A stretch of 64,000 nt of DNA from Pseudanabaena sp. Chao 1811 (GCF_027942295.1 NZ_CP101416.1:2900501-2964500), one strand, 5' to 3'; shown: positions 47,585 through 56,454, counted from the stretch's first letter. A program made the numbers and translations. The notes: generated by a model not told the origin, from the sequence alone.

Positions 47585-47737
47585 TTTTCCAACTGTAATT
47601 TCTAACTTTAAGTGTTTGTAGAATTCACTATGGAATTCACGCAAAAGACAGCCTAGCAACTAATCAGAAAATAGTATGCAGCCTATATCTAACCATAGTA
47701 TAACGCTTGATTTAAAATCCTTATGTGAATTTTTAGA

Positions 47738-48001
47738 TATATAGCGATCGCTAGTCTAATGAGGCAAATTTCCCCTCTTCGGCGAGAAATTTGTCCTATC
47801 TGCTTGAAAATCGCTAACTAGCGATCGCTATATTTCTATAAAAGTCATGTTTAAAATATTATAGTTACTGCTCTTCGCGCTGTAACTATAGAAATAGCAA
47901 TCGCTATTTCTATAAAAGTCTTGCCCCAATCATATATCTACTGCGCGAAGCGTAGTAGATATATAAACTAGCGATCGCTATATTTTTGTAAAAGCCATGC
48001 C
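47738..48001. repeat. array of HIP1-bounded hairpin repeats
   Basis: The unit AGCGATCGCTATATTTCTATAAAAGTCATG occurs (with variation) near 47818, 47898 and 47968, spaced 79 and 71 bp; a reversed half-unit TATAGCGATCGCTAGT lies at about 47740. Between units sit different hairpins with TTC or GAA-type loops (for example ATATCTACTGCGC-GAA-GCGTAGTAGATAT). The last unit encodes the final about 11 residues of the Uma2 gene. Confidence 0.75.
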
Positions 48002-48657
48002 CCAACCTCAGATTGAGATTTTTCGCGGCTGAGTCTTAGGGCAAATTCGAGATCGGCGATCGCTAAACCACCTAGCAACTTCGACTCCGTAATCTGACGA
48101 CTGCCACCATTGAGCATTTCAAAGGCAATGATTCTTACTTCTTGGACATCAACAACCCAATATTCATTAGTTCCCAATTGCTCATAAAGTAATCGTTTCT
48201 TGCCTAAGTCGTCGCCTAGCGTAGAACTAGATATTTCGATCACCAAATTAGGAACGGCAAATTCATCGAGATTTACTACGAAGTTGCTGCGTGGCACTAA
48301 ACTTGCAGATTCACCGATGTAGTAAGAGATATCGGGTTGACACCCTTGAACTCCTGTTTTTGTATAGCTGCAATTGATCAAACCTCTTGCAGGAATAGCA
48401 GCTGCCAATGTGCAGTACAAGCTAATTGCAAAAAGAGTCATGCCATGATCGAGTGCGTGTGCAGAGTTAACTAACTCTGTTTCAATCCTCATTTGCCTAA
48501 ATTGATTTTTGTCGTAATAACATCGCGAGTCTGCATATAGAGGATTTTCGAGAATCTGCACAAACTCTTCCCATGTTGCGCTAATCCATTGATCGGTAAG
48601 GAGTGGCTGGGATATTGGCTCTTGATTTTTGAGACGAGGAGTAGCGATCGCTGTCAT
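47968..48657 (-). CDS. Uma2-family (DUF820) putative endonuclease
   Basis: 229 residues. PD-(D/E)XK-type core with CQPDISYYIGE, FAVPNLVIEISSSTLGDD (Asp and Glu ligands) and KKRLLYEQLGTNEYWVVD. The family is greatly expanded in filamentous cyanobacteria, function unknown. The last residues GAWLLQKYSDR are encoded by the intergenic repeat at 47968-48001, indicating that the original C-terminus was replaced by repeat sequence. Confidence 0.85.
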   Translation of the reverse strand: MTAIATPRLKNQEPISQPLLTDQWISATWEEFVQILENPLYADSRCYYDKNQFRQMRIETELVNSAHALDHGMTLFAISLYCTLAAAIPARGLINCSYTKTGVQGCQPDISYYIGESASLVPRSNFVVNLDEFAVPNLVIEISSSTLGDDLGKKRLLYEQLGTNEYWVVDVQEVRIIAFEMLNGGSRQITESKLLGGLAIADLEFALRLSREKSQSEVGAWLLQKYSDR

Positions 48658-48684
48658 CTTGATAATCTCCCAAAGACAAAACTT

Positions 48685-48765
48685 TGATAAAACCCAAAAA
48701 GTTGTGGCGCACGCTGCGCGTGCGCCACAGCTTTTTGGGTTTTATATTTGCGCCTAGCTAGTCAT
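48685..48765. mobile_element. MITE family B, copy 3 (degenerate)
   Basis: Shares GTGGCGCACGC-TGC-GCGTGCGCCAC palindrome and GGGTTTTATATTTGCGCC with copies at 39532 and 53402, but the outer ends are eroded (GCGCCTAGCTAGTCATA). Confidence 0.65.
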
Positions 48766-48981
48766 ATGCTATCAAACCAAAGCAGTGAAAAGAGCCACCT
48801 TGCAAGAGTTTTCATTTCTTTGAGTTGATGAAATCTGTAAGCATGTGACCCTAATAACGCATTTGCGATTGAGATCGCCATACAATTCTGTAGACTGACA
48901 TCAGGTATTAATTATTTAAAAAATTACTTCTGCACAATTTGTTTCTAAAAAAATCTTTTATTTTTATATGGATCTGTCCAC

Positions 48982-49968
48982 ATGGATTTAGACCTAATTG
49001 TTTCTAATGTTCTCAATCCGCCGATCTTGTTCTTTTTCTTAGGCATGATGGCAGTATTGATTAAGTCGGATTTAGAAATTCCGCCGCCAATTCCGAAATT
49101 ATTCTCACTATATTTACTTCTAGCGATCGGCTTTAAGGGTGGTGTCGAGCTTGTCAAAAGCGGGATTAGCCAAGAAGTAGTACTGACAATGGTTGCAGCA
49201 ATCCTCATGGCTTGCCTTGTCCCCGTCTATTCATTTTTCATTCTCAGAATTAAGCTTGATGCCTATAATGCTGCTGCGATCGCCGCAACCTATGGCTCGA
49301 TTAGTGCTGTTACCTTCATTACCGCTAGCTCATTTTTGGGACAGTTAAATATTCCCTTTGATGGCTATATGGTCGCTGCTTTGGCGCTGATGGAGTCCCC
49401 CGCAATTATTGTCGGATTGATCCTCGTCAGTCTATTCACCGCCGCAGAAAAAGCCGAAAAAGGCGAAGAACGAGAATTTGCATGGGGGGAAGTCCTCCGT
49501 GAAGCTTTTCTGAATAGCTCCGTATTTTTGCTAGTTGGTAGCTTAATTATTGGCTGCCTCACAGGGGAAAGAGGTTGGCATGTCCTGTCACCCTTTACCC
49601 AAGATATGTTTTATGGCGTGTTGACTTTCTTCTTGATGGATATGGGATTAGTCGCCGCAAAACGTATTAAAGATTTACAAAAAACAGGCGTATTTTTAAT
49701 TGCCTTTGCGATTTTGATGCCAATCTTAAATTCGGGTGTGGGGATTGCGATCGCCAGATTAATTTCGATGTCTCAGGGAGATGCCCTTCTATTTGCAGTG
49801 CTATGTGCTAGTGCATCTTATATCGCCGTACCTGCCGCGATGCGTCTGACCGTGCCAGAAGCAAATCCCAGCCTCTATGTCTCGACTGCCCTAGCTGTCA
49901 CATTCCCCTTCAACATTATTGTCGGAATTCCTTTATATTTATATGTAATCAATTTATTTTGGGTCTAG
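48982..49968 (+). CDS. sbtA: sodium-dependent bicarbonate transporter SbtA
   Basis: 328 residues, about ten membrane helices in two inverted halves. GMMAVLIKSDLEIPPPIPKL, AATYGSISAVTFITASSFL and ALMESPAIIVGL are SbtA hallmarks; the cytoplasmic loop (AAEKAEKGEEREFAWGEVL) sits between the halves. High-affinity Na+/HCO3- symporter of the carbon-concentrating mechanism, inhibited by SbtB. Here the sbtB gene follows 402 bp later rather than directly. Confidence 0.95.
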   Translation: MDLDLIVSNVLNPPILFFFLGMMAVLIKSDLEIPPPIPKLFSLYLLLAIGFKGGVELVKSGISQEVVLTMVAAILMACLVPVYSFFILRIKLDAYNAAAIAATYGSISAVTFITASSFLGQLNIPFDGYMVAALALMESPAIIVGLILVSLFTAAEKAEKGEEREFAWGEVLREAFLNSSVFLLVGSLIIGCLTGERGWHVLSPFTQDMFYGVLTFFLMDMGLVAAKRIKDLQKTGVFLIAFAILMPILNSGVGIAIARLISMSQGDALLFAVLCASASYIAVPAAMRLTVPEANPSLYVSTALAVTFPFNIIVGIPLYLYVINLFWV

Positions 49969-49989
49969 ACTCAAAATAATCTTCTAAAT

Positions 49990-50212
49990 GCCTATTGATA
50001 TAGTGCTTTTCAAGCTAGCGAGGTACAGAGAGTTGTGTCCTCTCTAAAGGCGAGGAAACAAACCCTTACTTCCCTAAAACTAAGAAACGCTATATTTGCC
50101 AGTAAGGTGATTTCCTAAAAAGCTTGCAAAACAAGTCTTTGAAGAAATCACTAGGGTTTCTAGTAGTACAAAGCAATATAAACAGTCTTGTCATGCAAGG
50201 CTGTTTTTTTTA
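49990..50212 (+). ncRNA. candidate structured RNA between sbtA and sbtB
   Basis: A non-coding stretch with several nested stems: AGAGAG/CTCTCT (50027-50045), AAACCCT/AGGGTTT closing 50060-50159, CCTTACT/AGTAAGG (50064-50107) and GTGATTTC/GAAATCAC (50107-50151), then a Rho-independent terminator AACAGTCTTG/CAAGGCTGTT with 8 T (50181-50212). The first closing stem and the CCTTACT stem overlap, so they are mutually exclusive. It may be the sbtA 3' UTR, a small RNA, or a regulatory element. No known riboswitch consensus was recognised. Confidence 0.45.
50181..50212 (+). terminator. Rho-independent terminator between sbtA and sbtB
   Basis: Stem AACAGTCTTG / CAAGGCTGTT with loop TCATG and eight T residues. 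It separates sbtA from sbtB, so sbtB must have its own promoter (or be controlled by read-through). Confidence 0.8.
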
Positions 50213-50370
50213 ACCAAATGTTAACTAGTCCGAACTTACGTTAAATAAAATGCAAGATCATCCACCTTACGAATAAAAGCACCCATAATTTAGGTGGATC
50301 TCCATATTTAGAATAGATAGCGCCAAGCGTTAGTCATTCTAGAATTTATTATTTTAGTCGAGATAAAACT

Positions 50371-50682
50371 ATGCACGCGGTGAAAAGGATCGAAATTGTA
50401 TCTGATTCTGTCGAATCCCATAAAATCATCAAGGTTTTAGAAACCGTTGGGGTTTTAAACTATACGGTCATCCGTAATGTGGTGGGCAAAGGAGTCAGTG
50501 GTACAAACTCAGGTGATCTGGATATGAGTATGCTGGAAAATGATTATGTGATTGCATTCTTCTTGGCAGATAAAACCAAATTATTAGTCGAAAATCTCAG
50601 ACCAGTGATTAATAAATTTGGTGGTGCTTGTTATGTTTCCGATGCAATGGAAATTAATTCTATTCAATGTGTCGCTTCGTAG
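50371..50682 (+). CDS. sbtB: PII-like regulator SbtB
   Basis: 103 residues, PII-like fold: VKRIEIVSDSVESHKIIKVL, T-loop region NVVGKGVSGTNSGDLDMSML and ENLRPVINKFGGACYVSDAME. SbtB binds adenyl nucleotides (cAMP, c-di-AMP) and controls SbtA. The protein ends CVAS; I recall a C-terminal Cys-Gly-Pro-x-Gly-Cys redox loop in Synechocystis SbtB, absent here, as in some other SbtB proteins. Confidence 0.93.
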   Translation: MHAVKRIEIVSDSVESHKIIKVLETVGVLNYTVIRNVVGKGVSGTNSGDLDMSMLENDYVIAFFLADKTKLLVENLRPVINKFGGACYVSDAMEINSIQCVAS

Positions 50683-50786
50683 TGCCGCTTCGTAGAAGTC
50701 CTAAGAGAGATGTGGCGCAAAACTTCTCATCTCTCTTGTAAATGTGCAAAGCGCTATAGTAGTAAGCAAATGTAATTTGAGCAGCT

Positions 50787-51215
50787 ATGACTCCATTACC
50801 GAAATATCGACCGAAACAGTTATCGCTTGGTCCCTTAGAGTCGGAACTCCTCAATATTATTTGGGATAGCACAAGAATTAGTGCGACGGATATCCACGAT
50901 CGCATTCTTGCCGATCCCGATCGCGAGTTAGCCTATGGCTCAGTGATGACAGTATTGCGCCGCCTCGAGCAAAAGGGTTGGATCGCCTGCGATAAAGAGG
51001 GACGTACCTTCTATTGGCAGACCCTAATTTCCCGAGAGGAAGCACAAGCCTTAACTGCTTATCACCAACTCAATCGTTTCTTAGAAGTGGGTGATGCGGA
51101 CATTGTGGCAGCCTTTGCCAATGATCTTGATCGCGCCAGTATGGACAAGCTTGAAGCGATCGCGACACGTCTCAAAACTATTCGCCAATCTAGAGAACAG
51201 TCACAGGAAGGTTAG
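50787..51215 (+). CDS. BlaI/MecI/CopY-family repressor
   Basis: 142 residues with the BlaI winged helix: LGPLESELLNIIWDSTRISA, then LAYGSVMTVLRRLEQKGWIA. In the classical system a M56 protease inactivates the repressor. The M56-type gene starts 2 bp after its stop. Expected to repress its own operon. Confidence 0.9.
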   Translation: MTPLPKYRPKQLSLGPLESELLNIIWDSTRISATDIHDRILADPDRELAYGSVMTVLRRLEQKGWIACDKEGRTFYWQTLISREEAQALTAYHQLNRFLEVGDADIVAAFANDLDRASMDKLEAIATRLKTIRQSREQSQEG

Positions 51216-51217
51216 CC

Positions 51218-52093
51218 ATGCTATTTTTCTCGATGCATTCTGTGATGCTTGTGGGTTCTCTCGGCTTAGCGTGGGGTTTGCGTTACGGTTGGCAGAGTAG
51301 CCATAATTCATCATTAACTTGGCAAATGCGTTGGCATAGAGCCTTATTTTGCTTTGTACTGCCGCCGATGCTAGTCGTCACGACCGCGATCGCCGTGCTA
51401 TGTATGGGAGCCGAAGGTCAAATGATCGGTTTGCAAGCTGGCTATGTCAGCTATGCGATCGCCTTTATATTTTTGATGTATAGCATTTTTCGCAGTGGAC
51501 AACTTGCCTTGATTGGCTGGCAATCCTTACAAAAATTGCAAAAGTTAGTTATCAATAGCGAAGTAGCAAATAGCTCAGATCCCATGCAGTTGCTAAATAT
51601 TCCAATGTTGTTTGCCGCGCAAATTGGGTTTTGGAAATCAAAGCTTTTTGTGAGCCAAGGTTTGCTCGATACCCTTGATGCCGAACATCTCGAAGCAGTT
51701 TTACTCCATGAACGCGCCCATGCCCATTACCACGATACATTCTGGTTTTTCTGGCTAGGTTGTCTCCGTCAAATTATGCCTTGGTTGCCCAATACCCAAG
51801 AACTTTGGGAAGAGTTGCTACTATTACGTGAACTACGTGCTGATCGCTGGGCAGCTCAATATTTAGATGGCTTATTACTCGCCGAATCACTATTAGAAAT
51901 GGTCAGCTATAATATGCTGCCATCCGAAACCTTTGCCGCCGCTTTTGGTTCAACAAATACAAGCGATCGCCTAGAAGAACGGATTAACTTTTTATTAGCT
52001 GAACCTGAGCCACTGCCCAAGTTTTCTTGGCGATCGCTATTTTGGCTAGGATTTTCCTTATTGCCACTTACTGTATTGCCATTGCATTCCTAA
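51218..52093 (+). CDS. M56-family (BlaR1-like) membrane metallopeptidase
   Basis: 291 residues with four or five membrane helices. Zinc-protease motif HExxH appears as HERAHAHYHDTFW (HLEAVLLHERAHAHYH), with a downstream Asp/Glu-containing LRELRADRWAA. There is no extracellular penicillin-binding sensor domain, so the signal differs from that of BlaR1. It is probably the protease that cleaves the preceding repressor. Confidence 0.88.
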   Translation: MLFFSMHSVMLVGSLGLAWGLRYGWQSSHNSSLTWQMRWHRALFCFVLPPMLVVTTAIAVLCMGAEGQMIGLQAGYVSYAIAFIFLMYSIFRSGQLALIGWQSLQKLQKLVINSEVANSSDPMQLLNIPMLFAAQIGFWKSKLFVSQGLLDTLDAEHLEAVLLHERAHAHYHDTFWFFWLGCLRQIMPWLPNTQELWEELLLLRELRADRWAAQYLDGLLLAESLLEMVSYNMLPSETFAAAFGSTNTSDRLEERINFLLAEPEPLPKFSWRSLFWLGFSLLPLTVLPLHS

Positions 52094-52152
52094 ATATTAG
52101 AGAGGAAAAAAGCGGCATTTTTATTTTGGGGTTTAGCATTACTACATTTCTT

Positions 52153-52190
52153 AAGATAGAGGTGACGCAAAGCAACACTTCTATCTTTTT
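52153..52190 (+). terminator. M56 operon terminator
   Basis: AAGATAGAGGTG / CACTTCTATCTT stem followed by TTT. Confidence 0.75.
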
Positions 52191-52262
52191 AGTTTAGCGC
52201 TAAAGTATGTATTAGATTATCTGAGCAAAACTACAATTCAGCTATGCTCAAGGCGAGCAACT

Positions 52263-53366
52263 ATGAATCAACTGCCCAAGGAGCAAAAGCTCCAGTTTAT
52301 CCGCATTGATCGAGGTATTAGTCAGTTTAATCATGACTATTACGCTGCATTGGGTTTGCCAATTATCACTAGCCCCATTTACATCCGCCATGTCTATCTG
52401 AGCATTGCTCGTATTTTGCACCCCGATGTTTACGGGTTTTCGCCAGAGGAAAAGGCAGTTGCAACGCAGTACCTCGCAAAGCTAGTCAATCCTGCCTATG
52501 ACATCTTGATGAAAGAGCAGGAACGCCAAGCCTATCAAGGGATATTTAAATTACTTGCTAAGCGCCTCATGCAGAAGTCCCGCAATGTGCCGATTCATTC
52601 AGCGATCGCCTGTGAGTTACTATTTGCGCCTAATGATGGTTTGTATGAGCGTTCAGTTTCTGCGATCGCTAAGGTGCAATATCAATCTCTAGACAATATT
52701 TTGCAATATACGGGACAAATTAGTGAATTGAATCTGGTCTACATTCTCTACAAAGAAGGGTACATATACGGTGTGCCGAATATGCCACCTGTCCTATTGC
52801 CAATGATTCAGCCTAAAAATGCGTACTTCCCACCAGCCTATCCCCCATCAGCAGTACAAAATCCTTATACAAATTCTACTTACGCCAATGTGAGGTCTAC
52901 ATATCAAACCTATCAACCAACAGCAAATAGCCAGAATGACGACGATGCAACAGTAATTCAGACTAATGAAGAAGTATTAAATAACAAGGAGATCGCAGAT
53001 CGCTTGAAAATCTGTGAGGTGTATATCAGTCAAAACGACTGGAAAAATGCTCTCAAGGAATTACGCGAAGTTTTGCAAATGAATAAAGATAATAGTAAAT
53101 GTCTTGCAATGTTGGGTGTGGTTTATAAAAATACTAATCAGCCCCAAATGGCAAAAATTAGCTTTCAGCGATCGCTTCAACTAAACCCTAAAGAGCCACT
53201 AGCCCTAAAACATATTAAAGATCTAGGTAATTCTAATCCTGAGCAAAAAAGTGAGCCAAAGCCAAAGCCTGCTATTTCTAATGAGAAAAAATCTCTCCCA
53301 CCACCCCAACAACGAGGTTGGTTATCCAATTTGCTCGGATGGGCTTCTCCTAATGATCCTAAATAA
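52263..53366 (+). CDS. J-domain-like and TPR protein
   Basis: 367 residues. The N-terminus (about 24-95) follows a J domain: YYAALGLPIITSPIYIRHVY and His-Pro-Asp at 53-55 (ILHPDVYG). A Pro/Tyr/Asn-rich linker (about 185-225) precedes two or three TPRs (about 245-325; KNALKELREVLQMNKDNSK, AKISFQRSLQLNPKEP). A scaffold for protein complexes is likely; client unknown. Confidence 0.8.
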   Translation: MNQLPKEQKLQFIRIDRGISQFNHDYYAALGLPIITSPIYIRHVYLSIARILHPDVYGFSPEEKAVATQYLAKLVNPAYDILMKEQERQAYQGIFKLLAKRLMQKSRNVPIHSAIACELLFAPNDGLYERSVSAIAKVQYQSLDNILQYTGQISELNLVYILYKEGYIYGVPNMPPVLLPMIQPKNAYFPPAYPPSAVQNPYTNSTYANVRSTYQTYQPTANSQNDDDATVIQTNEEVLNNKEIADRLKICEVYISQNDWKNALKELREVLQMNKDNSKCLAMLGVVYKNTNQPQMAKISFQRSLQLNPKEPLALKHIKDLGNSNPEQKSEPKPKPAISNEKKSLPPPQQRGWLSNLLGWASPNDPK

Positions 53367-53401
53367 ATGATGGATAGAACGAATCGCCACTCATCATTAT
53401 A

Positions 53402-53501
53402 AGTAGGTGGGCGCAATTAAATATAAAACCCCAAAACCTGTGGCGCACGCGCAGCGTGCGCCACAGGTTTTGGCTCTGATTTTTAATTATGCCCAGCTAC
53501 T
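53402..53501. mobile_element. MITE family B, copy 2 (100 bp)
   Basis: Ends AGTAGGTGGGCGC and AGTAGCTGGGC (other strand), flanked by TA (53400-53401, 53502-53503). Same length and near-identical sequence to copy 1, with the central GTGGCGCACGC palindrome. Confidence 0.85.
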
Positions 53502-53553
53502 TATTTATGACAAAATATTCAGTAAGCTGCAAAATATCAAAACCCTTTAGATT

Positions 53554-54108
53554 ATGTCCAAAACCAATTTAGCAACGATTACTTTAATAGTTAGTTCTTT
53601 GATTGGTATGAGTGAGTTATTTGTCAATAAATTTAACTTTGTCAATCAAGCAAATGCCCAAGATTTAGATTGTTTCATGGTTAATTCTAAAGGGCGGCGC
53701 ATCGATCTCAGTGGTCTATGTAGCGGTAGCCAAAATGAAACAGTCAGAATTCCCATTAAGAGACGTATGCGTGGTATTCCTGTTGTTGAAGTAACTTTTA
53801 ATGGTAATCGTGTCTATGAAATGATGTTAGATACTGGAGCAAGTAGAACTTTAATTACTGCCGAAATGGCTCAAACACTGAATGTTGTACCCGATACTTC
53901 AGAGGAGTTTGATATTGCCGATGGAAGTAAGGTTAACTTTCCTATCGGCAAAGTAAAATCAATTTCATTGGGCTCTCTCAAAGTTCAAATGATGCCTGTC
54001 CCGATCGCCACGAAAGCAAATATAGGATTGTTAGGTCATGATTTCTTCGGCAATCTCGATATCAAAATCGGACGGAATGTGATTGAGCTATCTCCTCGTA
54101 GATTTTAA
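53554..54108 (+). CDS. retropepsin-like aspartic protease family protein
   Basis: 184 residues. Signal peptide (to about residue 36), then a clan AA fold with MMLDTGASRTLITAEMAQ (catalytic Asp93-Thr-Gly) and the flap/hydrophobic GLLGHDFFGNLDIKI. This is a single-lobe (retropepsin-type, TIGR02281-like) protease that should act as a homodimer, probably in the periplasm. Confidence 0.85.
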   Translation: MSKTNLATITLIVSSLIGMSELFVNKFNFVNQANAQDLDCFMVNSKGRRIDLSGLCSGSQNETVRIPIKRRMRGIPVVEVTFNGNRVYEMMLDTGASRTLITAEMAQTLNVVPDTSEEFDIADGSKVNFPIGKVKSISLGSLKVQMMPVPIATKANIGLLGHDFFGNLDIKIGRNVIELSPRRF

Positions 54109-54190
54109 AGTTTTTATAGTTGAGCAAAACTCATGCTTAAAGAGGATCTCCTCAAAAATCTCTACAAATGATGATTGCGAAATTAGTACT

Positions 54191-54817
54191 TTATTGGATA
54201 GACAAAGAGACTGTTCCCCATGAGGTGCAGTATAGTCCATCAGATCGAAGTTCGGCAACTGCATAGGAAGTATGGGGAAAGCCATGTTGACGCGCAAAGG
54301 TAAAACTAACATTTTTTAAAATACTCGGCAACATAGCCAAATATAAGCCTCCATGAGCAACTAGAACAACATTTTGATCAGAGTATCTTCCATTTTCTAC
54401 TAATCTTTCAATAAAGGGATTGAACCTTGCTTGAATTTCGCGAAAGCTCTCTCCGTTTGGCATCTTACTATCAAGGTTTTGATGAATAAACCAGTCATCT
54501 TGAACTTGATGGTGCAGATCCCATCCAATTTGAGCAGTTGTACCTTCGTAAATACCTACGCTCCATTCTTGTAATGCTGGTGTGATTTCTAGAGGTGCTT
54601 GTAAGTGGTCGGATAAAATTTGGGCAGTCTGTAAGGCTCTCAAGATAGGGCTAGAATAAATCTGGGTAATCTGCAAACTAGACAATTGATTTGCTAATGA
54701 CTTCGCTTGATTGATTCCATTCTCAGTTAGAGGATGTTTGCAGCCAGTGTTAGAAAATTCTTGGAGCAGGTTAGCGAGACTTTCACCATGACGAACAAAA
54801 TAGAGTTTTAGCATCAC
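54191..54817 (-). CDS. histidine phosphatase superfamily protein
   Basis: 208 residues. RHG motif RHGESLAN (catalytic His10), then PLTENGINQAKSLANQL, SSPILRALQTAQI and the second catalytic His in VVLVAHGGLY. All residues of the phosphoglycerate-mutase/phosphatase site are present; substrate unknown. The first Met may be residue 2. Confidence 0.88.
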   Translation of the reverse strand: MMLKLYFVRHGESLANLLQEFSNTGCKHPLTENGINQAKSLANQLSSLQITQIYSSPILRALQTAQILSDHLQAPLEITPALQEWSVGIYEGTTAQIGWDLHHQVQDDWFIHQNLDSKMPNGESFREIQARFNPFIERLVENGRYSDQNVVLVAHGGLYLAMLPSILKNVSFTFARQHGFPHTSYAVAELRSDGLYCTSWGTVSLSIQ

Positions 54818-54947
54818 AATTTTTAATTGTTTATCTTAAGGGACTCTCTCAAAAAGGCTAAAGAAGTTGTGCATTGTCAACATGATCAGAAACTCGGTCG
54901 CTTTTGAACCTTGCAACGCTTTGCATCCACAAAACGTTGCTGAATAA

Positions 54948-55436
54948 CTATTCTGCTAATTGGGCTAATGCTGCACCCGTAACCCGACAAATGCGCCAAT
55001 CGGGAAGAATTTCTGCGCCAATGCGAGTATAAAAGGCGATCGCAGGTTCATTCCAATCCAAAACTGACCACTCAAAGCGACCATAGCCTCTGGATACTGC
55101 AATCTGAGCAAGGTTAGTAATTAGAGCTTTACCAATGCCGATACCTCGATATTCCGATAGTACAAATAGATCTTCGAGATAGATGCCGCGACGGGTGAGG
55201 AAGGTGGAATAGCTGGTAAAAAACAGGGCAAATCCTACAATTTGATTCGGTTCTATCTCCGCCACGATCGCTTCAATACAAGGATTTTCGCCAAATAGAT
55301 CTGCTTGGAGAGTTTGACTATCGCCTGTGACCTGATCCGAGAGTTTCTCATAGTCAGCAAGGGCAAGAACTAGCGAAAAAATGGCTGGAACATCCTGAAT
55401 TGTAGCGGGACGAATCTTAAATTGCGGTTGAGTCAT
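54948..55436 (-). CDS. GNAT-family N-acetyltransferase
   Basis: 162 residues from ATG 55436 (MTQPQFKIRPATIQDVPAIF). The acetyl-CoA loop is EDLFVLSEYRGIGIGKALI, followed by RFEWSVLDWNEPAIAFY, most like diamine/spermidine acetyltransferases. Substrate not proven. Confidence 0.85.
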   Translation of the reverse strand: MTQPQFKIRPATIQDVPAIFSLVLALADYEKLSDQVTGDSQTLQADLFGENPCIEAIVAEIEPNQIVGFALFFTSYSTFLTRRGIYLEDLFVLSEYRGIGIGKALITNLAQIAVSRGYGRFEWSVLDWNEPAIAFYTRIGAEILPDWRICRVTGAALAQLAE

Positions 55437-55470
55437 TTTATTAGAGGTAAGAGACATGCAGGAAAATAAA

Positions 55471-55519
55471 GAACCGATTTTTAGTGGCGCGGCTTCGCCG
55501 CGCCACTAAAAATTTGGTT
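55471..55519. repeat. palindrome, 23-bp arms with TTC loop
   Basis: Between the divergent GNAT and MAPEG genes; GAACCGATTTTTAGTGGCGC... arms with one mismatch, apex CGCGGC-TTC-GCCGCG. Confidence 0.75.
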
Positions 55520-55612
55520 CCTTATTAAATCGCAGAACCCTAAGTCGATTTTTCCTGTAGGATAAGCTTAACAAAAGTTAACTTTATTGATCGCATATTT
55601 CGACAAACTGCT

Positions 55613-56017
55613 ATGAGCCTGACTTTAACTCCATCACAAATACTACTCTATGGAATTGCGATCGCTGGGGGATTGATCTACTTGCCTTACATCGTTGTCG
55701 CCTATGGACGAGTGAGTGTTGGCTATGACGTAAATGCACCGAGAGCAATGTTCGATCGCTTGCCTGACTATGCCAAACGCGCTACATGGGCGCACCAAAA
55801 TTCCTTTGAAGTATTTGCCTTATTTGCGGCTGCTGCCCTCACGGCCTATGTTAGTAACTCTGCCTCTGATAAGACTTCCCTCGATATATTGATATTTTTA
55901 GCAGCAAGGGTTTTGTTTACCTTGTTCTATATTCTTGATTTACCTTGGTTGCGATCGCCAATGTGGGCAATCAGTATGGTCTGTATTGGTGGTCTATTTT
56001 CTGCAAGTCTTTTCTAA
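55613..56017 (+). CDS. MAPEG-family membrane protein
   Basis: 134 residues, four membrane helices with the MAPEG pattern PRAMFDRLPDYAKRATWAHQ and NSFEVFALFAAAALTAY. The family includes membrane-bound glutathione transferases and related enzymes; activity not assigned. Confidence 0.85.
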   Translation: MSLTLTPSQILLYGIAIAGGLIYLPYIVVAYGRVSVGYDVNAPRAMFDRLPDYAKRATWAHQNSFEVFALFAAAALTAYVSNSASDKTSLDILIFLAARVLFTLFYILDLPWLRSPMWAISMVCIGGLFSASLF

Positions 56018-56070
56018 AAAACTATTTCATGAAGGCGGCGCGAAGTGCTGCCTTCATGAAATAGTTTTTT
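56016..56070. terminator. bidirectional hairpin terminator
   Basis: AAAAAACTATTTCATGAAGG... / ...CCTTCATGAAATAGTTTTTT around GGCGC-GAA-GTGCT, between convergent MAPEG and the small membrane protein; poly-T in both directions. Confidence 0.85.
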
Positions 56071-56368
56071 ACTTTCTTCCCAAATAAAATCCCAATGATG
56101 TGCCAGTCATGGCAATCAGCGCCACCAAGATCAGGCTAAAAAAATCTTTAGCTTCCGCAAAAGTAACTTTATTTAAAGATACTGCTAATGTCAGCAAAAT
56201 CAATGACAGTCCGCACACTGAGGCAAAGGTAATCACCAGAATTAGCGTGATCGCATTACTAATCTTGTCTGGCAAAGTTCCTAGATGGTCTTTTTTAGCT
56301 AATTTACTTTCTTCTATCTCGATCAGTTTAGACTCTTGCGAATTTTCATAATTCATGGGTATTGGCAT
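56069..56368 (-). CDS. small two-helix membrane protein, unknown
   Basis: 99 residues; acidic N-terminus, two membrane helices (about 41-65 and 76-95, ITLILVITFASVCGLSLILL and SLILVALIAMTGTSLGFYL). Not recognised. An ATG at residue 5 is another possible start. Confidence 0.55.
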   Translation of the reverse strand: MPIPMNYENSQESKLIEIEESKLAKKDHLGTLPDKISNAITLILVITFASVCGLSLILLTLAVSLNKVTFAEAKDFFSLILVALIAMTGTSLGFYLGRK

Positions 56369-56454
56369 TTACTTTGGGAATATTTTTAGGGAAGAATAAG
56401 CGCCGCTTATCCTTCCTGATCGTCACCGAAAAGGCTGTCCACTGGGTAGCTTTT

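Noticed and set aside
47738-48001. Possible CRISPR-like array
   Set aside because: Units vary, spacing is uneven, and the intervening sequences are palindromes rather than unique spacers.
49990-50212. Known riboswitch (c-di-AMP, glutamine or lysine class)
   Set aside because: I compared the visible loops with remembered consensus motifs and found no match; left as an unclassified structured RNA.
50226-50242. Possible fourth family A copy (TCCGAACTTACGTTAA)
   Set aside because: Only one terminal-repeat-like stretch is present; no second end, hairpins or target repeat could be found, so it is at best a fragment.
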